Shown one piece after another: positions 1-4,015 of a stretch of 5,712 nucleotides of DNA. Below the pieces are notes generated by a model. It worked only from the letters and a program-made list of their open reading frames with translations. It was not told the origin of the DNA and ran no database searches. A program made the translations under genes and the position numbers. The stretch comes from Corynebacterium accolens. Its GTDB lineage: Bacteria > Actinomycetota > Actinomycetes > Mycobacteriales > Mycobacteriaceae. The DNA lies in the NCBI RefSeq assembly GCF_030515985.1, contig NZ_CP100376.1, positions 837,238-842,949 of the forward strand, read 5' to 3'. The stretch's first letter is position 1; every line of letters starts with the position of its first letter.

Positions 1-443
1 ATGTCTTGGTCGAGCTCGGAGGCGATGCGCTCGGCGACGGTCCGCGCGGCGATGCGGCGCGGCTGCGTATGGCCGATAAGGCCGCGGCGGCCCCGGCCGA
101 TGTCGAGGCAGATCTTGGGGATCTGCGTGGTCTTACCAGAACCGGTTTCGCCAGCGATGATGACGACTTGGTTTTCTTCAATCGCTGCGGCGATATCGTC
201 CTTGCGGGCGCTGACTGGCAGGGAATCGGGGTAGGTGAGTTGGGGGACGGCGGCATCGACAAGCGCGAGGCGATCTGCGGCAGCCTGGATATCCTGGCCG
301 ATTTCGCGCAGGGCCTTGGGGGCGCGTGCCTTCGACAGGCGGCGGCGGAAGCTGCGGGCCTCGGCGATGGTGACGTTGTCTAATGCTGCAAAAAGTTCAT
401 CGCGGCTAGGAGCCTGCGACGTCGTGGTTTCATGCTGTGTCAT
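1..443 (-). CDS. hrpA: HrpA-type DEAH-box ATP-dependent RNA helicase, N-terminal fragment (3' end beyond window)
   Basis: Reading leftward from an ATG at 443-441, the frame stays open for 147 codons to the window edge, so only the N-terminus is visible. Residues 98-105 are GETGSGKT, the Walker A/motif I of DEAH helicases, followed directly by TQIPK. Residues 126-134, TQPRRIAAR, are motif Ia. This combination is diagnostic of HrpA/DHX-type NTP-dependent RNA helicases, which are usually about 1,300 residues in bacteria. The first ~80 residues are a basic helical extension (for example [10 protein letters not shown]) that precedes the helicase core in HrpA proteins. The DEAH box, motif VI and C-terminal domains lie outside the window. 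Family members act on RNA in the cytoplasm; the specific substrate in Corynebacterium is not known to me. No good Shine-Dalgarno sequence precedes the ATG. The gene is divergent from the membrane-protein gene. The family call is firm; the exact start is less so. Confidence 0.93.
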   Translation of the reverse strand, partial: MTQHETTTSQAPSRDELFAALDNVTIAEARSFRRRLSKARAPKALREIGQDIQAAADRLALVDAAVPQLTYPDSLPVSARKDDIAAAIEENQVVIIAGETGSGKTTQIPKICLDIGRGRRGLIGHTQPRRIAARTVAERIASELDQD

Positions 444-492
444 GGCTAATCTATGAGCTTACCCCGGTTACGTGGAGTGGAAAAAGTTGCTA

Positions 493-520
493 TTGTGAAA
501 GCACTTATCTCAACGATACT
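493..520 (+). promoter_or_regulatory. Candidate promoter of the membrane-protein gene
   Basis: TTGTGA (493-498) and GATACT (515-520) are separated by 16 bases, each matching the sigma-A consensus at four of six positions. A start near 527 would give a leader of about 38 bases before the ATG at 565. It is the best pair I see in the 121-base divergent gap, but corynebacterial -35 boxes are weakly conserved, so this is tentative. Confidence 0.35.
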
Positions 521-564
521 TTTCTCGTTGCGCCCAACCCGAATGCAGAAGGAAGGCACCGCTG

Positions 565-1497
565 ATGAACGACGATAAATCCGGTGGAAATGACGATTTT
601 CCGCGCTATGAACCGACTGACCACCCAGAAGATCAGCCGAGCTACGGAAGCCTGCCGTCCTATGGCGGCAGCCACGAGAGTGGCAGCCACGAAAGCTCCG
701 GAAACCAAGGATATGCGGGCTACCAAGCACAGGATAATACCGTAAATTCCGGCGGGTTTACCGGAAAGCCCTCGGCCATTGATTCGATTTCGTGGGCCTT
801 TCGCACGGTATCTAAGAATTGGAAATTGTGGATCCTCGGTGCCTTGCTCGTTGGCGTCATTGTCATCGCTTTTTCCGGCGTAAGCATAGCCGTTGCTCCC
901 GCAGAGGGTGCGGATGCCTCCGGTGCGGGATCCATTGTGCAGATCGTGTCCTACGTGATCATGGCCGTCGTCACCTTGTTGGTGATGCGGCTGGCGCTCT
1001 TCCAGATCGATGATCCGCGCACTGGGTGGAGCTATGTGGGCAAGGAAGTGCGGTGGTGGCAGCCGCTGGCGATCATGATCATCATCGGCATTATTACCTC
1101 GGTAGTAATGTTCATCTTCGTTGGTGGCTCGATTTTCCTCGGCCCAGACGCGGGCACCAACGCCACCGAGGACGAGGCATTGGAAGCCATGGCGGGATTT
1201 TTCGGAGTCATGGCTGTAGTGGCTCTCATCGGCCTATTCATCCAGCCGCTTTATATGCTGATGCAGTGGTTTGCAGCCGACGGTGACGGGGTTGGCCAGG
1301 CCATTAAGAACGGGTTTAAGGCCGGTAAAGGAAACTACGGCCAGCTCTTGCTGCTGACGGTGCTCAACGCGCTGATCACGATTGCCGGCGGCATCCTATT
1401 ACTGGTTGGCTTGATTGTCGCCGTACCGGTTACGGTACTGTCTACGGCTTATCTGTTCCGCCAGTGTGCGGGCCGCGCGACCGGCCAAGCTGCGTAA
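565..1497 (+). CDS. Multi-pass integral membrane protein of unknown function, Tyr/Gly/Ser-rich N-terminus
   Basis: This is a 310-residue protein whose ATG lies 8 bases after a strong ribosome binding site, AAGGAAGG (549-556), which fixes the start. Residues 1-70 are hydrophilic and low in complexity, rich in Ser, Gly, Tyr, His, Asp and Glu, with a short tandem GSHES repeat. There is no cleavable signal peptide. Hydrophobic segments follow at about 88-110, 123-147, 167-192, 210-233 and 258-297; the last is long enough for two helices, so five or six membrane spans are likely. Between the third and fourth spans is an acidic loop (residues ~195-208). The organisation resembles actinobacterial membrane proteins with a disordered cytoplasmic tail and a conserved polytopic domain, but I do not recognise the family and assign no function. 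It stands alone, divergent from hrpA and convergent with oxyR, so it is probably monocistronic. Coding status is strong; function is unknown. Confidence 0.88.
   Translation: MNDDKSGGNDDFPRYEPTDHPEDQPSYGSLPSYGGSHESGSHESSGNQGYAGYQAQDNTVNSGGFTGKPSAIDSISWAFRTVSKNWKLWILGALLVGVIVIAFSGVSIAVAPAEGADASGAGSIVQIVSYVIMAVVTLLVMRLALFQIDDPRTGWSYVGKEVRWWQPLAIMIIIGIITSVVMFIFVGGSIFLGPDAGTNATEDEALEAMAGFFGVMAVVALIGLFIQPLYMLMQWFAADGDGVGQAIKNGFKAGKGNYGQLLLLTVLNALITIAGGILLLVGLIVAVPVTVLSTAYLFRQCAGRATGQAA
667..696 (+). repeat. Two-copy 15-bp in-frame tandem repeat
   Basis: Positions 667-681 (GGCAGCCACGAGAGT) and 682-696 (GGCAGCCACGAAAGC) differ at two bases, both silent, and each encodes GSHES. The repeat lies inside the low-complexity N-terminal tail of the membrane protein. 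The unit is a multiple of three, so copy-number change would keep the frame. Confidence 0.8.
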
Positions 1498-1510
1498 GCG
1501 CTTAACTATT

Positions 1511-1549
1511 GTTGAAGGCCACCGAGGTATTGCTTCGGTGGCCTTCAAC
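1511..1549. terminator. Perfect 15-bp hairpin between convergent genes, likely bidirectional terminator
   Basis: GTTGAAGGCCACCGA (1511-1525) pairs without mismatch to TCGGTGGCCTTCAAC (1535-1549). A G-T and a G-C pair can extend the stem, leaving a five-base TATTG loop. It sits between the stop of the membrane-protein gene (1497) and the stop of oxyR (1562, minus strand), the position expected for a shared terminator. Neither side has a real T-tract: the plus side continues GTGTGTGGCG and the minus side AATAGTTAAG. It may therefore work as a weak or U-less terminator, or protect 3' ends. Confidence 0.75.
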
Positions 1550-1561
1550 GTGTGTGGCGAT

Positions 1562-2509
1562 TTAGTGCTCGAGCGAGCGGGCGAGGGCATTTTCATAAGC
1601 GGCGGTAATCAGGGTACCGAATTCGCGGAACTCTTCACTGCGTGCGGCAGAGGAGCGGAAGACGAGGCCGATTTCGCGCTCGGCGGTGACATCGGGGTCA
1701 AAGTAAGCTATGCCGAGGTTCTTGCCGTGGCATTCGGTGGCCAAAGCGGACTTGGGGATAAGGGTGCAGCCGAGCCCGCCCATGACCAACTGCATAATAG
1801 TGGTCAGTGATGAGGCGCGCGTGACGGAATTCGTTGCCTCTGCCGGGTTGACGTGGGCGTGCCGGCAGAGATCGACGATTTGGTCGCGGAGACAGTGGCC
1901 ATCGTCAAGCAGCAGCAAATCCAAGTCCCGCAACTCCGCAACCTGGACGTCCGTACGCCCGGCGATGGGGTGATCGGGTGGGCTGACGAGGGCGAAGTCC
2001 TCGGTGTACAGAGGGCTGTCGACCATGCCCGTGGCCTCTGAAGGCAAGGCGAGGACGGCTAAATCGAGGTTGCCGTTGCGCAGGCGCGCGATGAGGTGCT
2101 GGGTTTGCTCCTCCACAAAGCGCGGCTCAAGTTCTGGGTAGGTCTCCGTAATCATCGCCAGCAAGTCCGGGAGGATATACGGGGCGATGGTTGGGATGAC
2201 GCCGATGGTCAGCGGGCCGGACAGCGTGCCATGGGCGCCGCGGGCGTGCGCGAGGAAGGTATCGGCGGCCTCGAGGGTGGACTTGGCATAGGGCAATAGC
2301 GTTTCGCCGGCCGAGGTTACGATGACCTTGCGGGTGGAGCGCTCGATGAGTTGCACGCCGAGCCCCTGCTCGAGCGCTACCAGGCCCTGGGAGAGGGAAG
2401 GCTGAGAGATCTCCAGCTTCGCGGCAGCGGTGCCGAAGTGCTTATTTTCCGCCACGGTGACAAACGTGCGCAGCTGGGCAAGTGTTGGTCGATACTCTTT
2501 ATTATGCAT
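1562..2509 (-). CDS. oxyR: OxyR, LysR-family hydrogen-peroxide sensor and transcription regulator
   Basis: From ATG 2509-2507 this is a 315-residue LysR-type regulator. Residues ~9-67 form the winged helix-turn-helix (FGTAAAKLEISQPSLSQ and the following wing, LIERSTRK). The rest is the two-lobed sensing domain. The peroxidatic and resolving cysteines are C206 (in LLLDDGHCLRDQ) and C215 (in VDLC), nine apart like C199/C208 of E. coli OxyR. From memory, the numbers equal those of C. glutamicum OxyR, which begins MSNKEYRPTLAQ; T107 and T136, reported there in H2O2 binding, are also present. This supports ATG 2509 over the in-frame GTG at 2518, which would add three residues. OxyR is a cytoplasmic tetramer whose DNA contacts change on disulfide formation. 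In C. glutamicum and C. diphtheriae it is known mainly as a repressor of catalase and other antioxidant genes, released by peroxide. It is divergent from ahpC, its likely target. Confidence 0.96.
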   Translation of the reverse strand: MHNKEYRPTLAQLRTFVTVAENKHFGTAAAKLEISQPSLSQGLVALEQGLGVQLIERSTRKVIVTSAGETLLPYAKSTLEAADTFLAHARGAHGTLSGPLTIGVIPTIAPYILPDLLAMITETYPELEPRFVEEQTQHLIARLRNGNLDLAVLALPSEATGMVDSPLYTEDFALVSPPDHPIAGRTDVQVAELRDLDLLLLDDGHCLRDQIVDLCRHAHVNPAEATNSVTRASSLTTIMQLVMGGLGCTLIPKSALATECHGKNLGIAYFDPDVTAEREIGLVFRSSAARSEEFREFGTLITAAYENALARSLEH

Positions 2510-2529
2510 GCCTATCACTCTAACATTTA

Positions 2530-2535
2530 TCTATA
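2530..2535 (-). promoter_or_regulatory. Possible oxyR -10 element
   Basis: On the minus strand, TATAGA (2535-2530) matches five of six positions of TATAAT and lies 20 bases upstream of the ATG at 2509. It would give a very short leader of about 14 bases. No convincing -35 box or Shine-Dalgarno is visible; the nearest purine run is a GATAGG only one base before the ATG. This suggests modest oxyR expression, with the element lying inside the candidate OxyR site. Confidence 0.35.
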
Positions 2536-2549
2536 GGATTAGCTATTGA
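2530..2549. promoter_or_regulatory. Candidate OxyR operator: TCnATAG-N6-CTATnGA inverted repeat
   Basis: TCTATAG (2530-2536) and CTATTGA (2543-2549) form an inverted repeat with a six-base spacer; six of seven arm positions are complementary. The ATAG/CTAT half-sites are those of OxyR sites in E. coli (ATAG-N7-CTAT), with a spacer one base shorter here. The right arm overlaps the ahpC -35 box and the left arm overlaps a possible oxyR -10, so one bound protein could control both genes. The identification comes from position and motif; no binding data are available. Confidence 0.6.
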
Positions 2550-2573
2550 CGTGACCGGAATTAATGGTATTGT
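2546..2573 (+). promoter_or_regulatory. ahpC promoter
   Basis: TTGACG (2546-2551) is a five-of-six -35 box. After a 16-base spacer comes TATTGT (2568-2573), preceded by TGG (2565-2567), an extended -10 motif. It is the best sigma-A promoter in the window and lies directly beside or under the ATAG/CTAT dyad. A transcript starting near 2580 would carry a leader of about 92 bases. Confidence 0.65.
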
Positions 2574-2583
2574 CTTTGGTGTT

Positions 2584-2656
2584 GGGCCGGAGAGGGTCCG
2601 GCCCGTGGTCCTTGGCACAGGACTGTCGGAAACTTAAAAAAGATTACCCTTTTAAG
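2584..2656 (+). promoter_or_regulatory. Structured 5' leader of ahpC (three consecutive hairpins)
   Basis: Three hairpins can form in the predicted leader. GGGCCGGA (2584-2591) pairs with TCCGGCCC (2597-2604) around a GAGGG loop. GTCCT (2608-2612) pairs with AGGAC (2619-2623). CTTAAAA (2633-2639) pairs with TTTTAAG (2650-2656). The first is a perfect, GC-rich 8-bp stem placed almost at the predicted 5' end, as in stabilising leaders. The third ends just before the AAGGAG ribosome binding site. No known riboswitch class is recognised; mRNA stabilisation is the simplest reading. Confidence 0.5.
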
Positions 2657-2662
2657 AAGGAG
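2657..2662 (+). promoter_or_regulatory. ahpC ribosome binding site (decides start)
   Basis: AAGGAG, within AAGAAGGAG, lies 9 bases before ATG 2672. It selects this start over an in-frame ATG at 2564 that falls inside the promoter and would add 36 residues absent from AhpC proteins. Confidence 0.85.
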
Positions 2663-2671
2663 TTGAAGAAC

Positions 2672-3265
2672 ATGCCTATCATGACCGTTGGCGAAAAGTT
2701 CCCAGAATTCGACCTCACCGCCCTAACCGGCGGCGACCTGCACAACGTTAACGCTAGCCAGCCAGAGGACTACTTCGAGCAGGTTTCTCTGGACAAGTAC
2801 GAGGGCAAGTGGAAGGTCGTCTTCTTCTACCCCAAGGACTTCACCTTCGTGTGCCCGACCGAGATCGCTGCCTTTGGCAAGCTGGACGAAGAGTTCCAGG
2901 ACCGCGACACCCAGGTGCTGGGCGGCTCCACCGATAACGAGTTCGCTCACTTCAACTGGCGCGCAACCCACCCGGACCTGAAGGACGTTCCGTTCCCGAT
3001 GTTCTCCGACGTGCGCCACGACCTGATTCGCGCACTGGGCGTAGAAAACGCTGACGGCGTTGCTGACCGCGCAACCTTCATCATCGACCCAGATGGTGTC
3101 ATCCAGTTCGTCTCCGTTACCCCGGACGCTGTGGGCCGTAACGTTGACGAGGTCCTGCGCGTCCTCGACGCACTGCAGTCCGAAGAGGTCTGCGCCTGCA
3201 ACTGGGAGAAGAATGACCCAACGAAGAACATCGACAAGATGGACGTCGTTCAGTCCCAGCTTTAA
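2672..3265 (+). CDS. ahpC: AhpC, alkyl hydroperoxide reductase / 2-Cys peroxiredoxin
   Basis: This 197-residue peroxiredoxin is close in length to M. tuberculosis AhpC (195). The active-site segment FYPKDFTFVCPTE contains the P54-x3-T58-x2-C61 peroxiredoxin motif, with C61 as peroxidatic cysteine. R133 (in ADRATFIID) is the likely conserved active-site arginine. Near the C-terminus, VCACNW carries C174 and C176, the same resolving-cysteine pair and numbering as mycobacterial AhpC. The acidic insertion at residues ~30-42 (QPEDYFEQVSLDK) is also typical of that subgroup. The enzyme acts in the cytoplasm, reducing H2O2, alkyl hydroperoxides and peroxynitrite, and forms a disulfide recycled by AhpD. 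No AhpF is present, which fits the AhpD-dependent type. It is the first gene of an apparent ahpC-ahpD operon, divergent from oxyR, with a strong promoter and ribosome binding site that suggest high expression. Confidence 0.98.
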   Translation: MPIMTVGEKFPEFDLTALTGGDLHNVNASQPEDYFEQVSLDKYEGKWKVVFFYPKDFTFVCPTEIAAFGKLDEEFQDRDTQVLGGSTDNEFAHFNWRATHPDLKDVPFPMFSDVRHDLIRALGVENADGVADRATFIIDPDGVIQFVSVTPDAVGRNVDEVLRVLDALQSEEVCACNWEKNDPTKNIDKMDVVQSQL

Positions 3266-3289
3266 GCATTAGTTACGCGTGAGCGCTGT

Positions 3290-3309
3290 CCCCGCCCCAT
3301 GAGGCGGGG
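3290..3309 (+). promoter_or_regulatory. GC-rich intercistronic hairpin between ahpC and ahpD
   Basis: CCCCGCC (3290-3296) pairs perfectly with GGCGGGG (3303-3309) around a CCATGA loop, 24 bases after the ahpC stop. No T-tract follows (AGGGCCCGCA), so it is unlikely to be a full terminator. It could stabilise the ahpC 3' end or lower read-through, giving more AhpC than AhpD. I see no strong separate promoter before ahpD in the 104-base gap. Confidence 0.6.
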
Positions 3310-3354
3310 AGGGCCCGCACCCGACTTGCAATTTAAGTTACTGAGAAAAGATTG

Positions 3355-3362
3355 AGAAGGAG
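3355..3362 (+). promoter_or_regulatory. ahpD ribosome binding site (decides a GTG start)
   Basis: AGAAGGAG lies 7 bases before GTG 3370. It excludes the upstream in-frame TTG at 3352, whose first codons would consist of this very site (MRRRKT...). The GTG start gives MSIENLK, matching the N-terminus of M. tuberculosis AhpD (MSIEKLK). Confidence 0.85.
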
Positions 3363-3369
3363 AAAGACT

Positions 3370-3894
3370 GTGTCTATCGAGAACTTGAAGTCAGCACTGC
3401 CTGAGTACGCCAAGGATCAGAAGCTCAACCTCGGCGCGTTGACCCGCACCACCGAGCTGGATGAAGAGCAGCTGTGGGGCACCCTGCTGGCCTCGGCGGC
3501 AGCTACCCGCAATGACACCGTGATTTCTGAAATCGCGGAAGAGGCGCAAGAGCACCTCTCTGAGGAAGCCATCAACGCCGCTTACGGCGCTGCCACCGTG
3601 ATGGCAATGAACAACGTTGCCTACCGCGCCAAGAGCTGGTTGGGCGATGACTACGCACAGGTTAAGTTCGGCCTGCGGATGAACTTCATCTCCAAGCCGG
3701 GCGTGGAAGACGCTAACTTCGAGCTGTGGAATATCGCCGTGTCCGCTATCAACGGCTGTGAGCACTGCTTGGGCGCCCACACCCAGAAGATCAACGATGC
3801 TGGCGCGACCAAGGAGCAGGTCTGGGAGGCCATCAAGGTTGCTTCTGTCATTCAGGCAGTCGCACAGGCCGTCCAGATTGAGGCTGCACGCTAA
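3370..3894 (+). CDS. ahpD: AhpD, alkylhydroperoxidase / AhpC-recycling adaptor
   Basis: From GTG 3370 the product has 174 residues, against 177 in M. tuberculosis AhpD, and is collinear with it. Shared blocks include ALPEYAKD (9-16), [16 protein letters not shown] (33-48) and NFELW (116-120). The catalytic set is complete: E118, C130, H132, C133 and H137, the last four in the [10 protein letters not shown] signature of the CMD/AhpD fold. In mycobacteria AhpD is a trimer that reduces the AhpC disulfide through C130/C133. It is itself reduced by lipoamide on the dihydrolipoamide succinyltransferase, with Lpd and NADH. It also has weak intrinsic peroxidase activity. The gene follows ahpC by 104 bases and ends at a strong terminator, so it closes the operon. 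The partner genes for lipoyl electron supply are not in the window. Confidence 0.97.
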   Translation: MSIENLKSALPEYAKDQKLNLGALTRTTELDEEQLWGTLLASAAATRNDTVISEIAEEAQEHLSEEAINAAYGAATVMAMNNVAYRAKSWLGDDYAQVKFGLRMNFISKPGVEDANFELWNIAVSAINGCEHCLGAHTQKINDAGATKEQVWEAIKVASVIQAVAQAVQIEAAR

Positions 3895-3921
3895 AAGCGC
3901 TGCTTAATTAGCCTTGAGAAT

Positions 3922-3990
3922 AAGCCACCCCCGCGCGCTGCTTTCGGTTTCCCATAGGATTCCGGGTGCAGCGCAGGGGGGGTGGCTTTT
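3922..3990. terminator. Rho-independent terminator after ahpD, probably bidirectional
   Basis: AAGCCACCCCC (3922-3932) pairs with GGGGGTGGCTT (3978-3988), and an inner arm GCGCTGC (3935-3941) pairs with GCAGCGC (3968-3974) across a small internal loop. A 26-base apical loop remains. The plus strand then reads TTTTATCGTTTTAG, a usable U-tract ending ahpC-ahpD transcription. On the minus strand the exit sequence is ATTCTC, weaker, but the element also lies directly after the helicase stop at 4016 and may serve both convergent genes. Confidence 0.88.
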
Positions 3991-4015
3991 ATCGTTTTAG
4001 CTAACCCGCGTGTGA

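Noticed and set aside
1..456. Three plus-strand frames at the left edge
   Set aside because: They are antisense to the HrpA coding sequence, whose Walker A and motif Ia are unmistakable on the minus strand.
1495..1504. 10-bp palindrome TAAGCGCTTA at the stop codon of the membrane-protein gene
   Set aside because: It is short, overlaps the stop codon and lies next to a much stronger hairpin. A palindrome of this size can occur by chance and has no visible partner elsewhere in the window.
1415..1810. Plus-strand frame overlapping the membrane-protein end, the hairpin and oxyR
   Set aside because: It crosses the terminator hairpin and is the shadow of oxyR; its sequence shows no domain or ribosome binding site.
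2510..2518. GTG at 2518 as the oxyR start
   Set aside because: It adds only three residues (MIG). The ATG at 2509 gives the MxNKEYRPTLAQ start and the C206/C215 numbering of C. glutamicum OxyR.
2564..2671. Upstream in-frame extension of ahpC from an ATG at 2564 (36 extra residues)
   Set aside because: The ATG lies within the ahpC promoter, upstream of the predicted transcript start, and has no ribosome binding site. AhpC proteins start at MPIMTVG-like sequences, and AAGGAG sits before ATG 2672.
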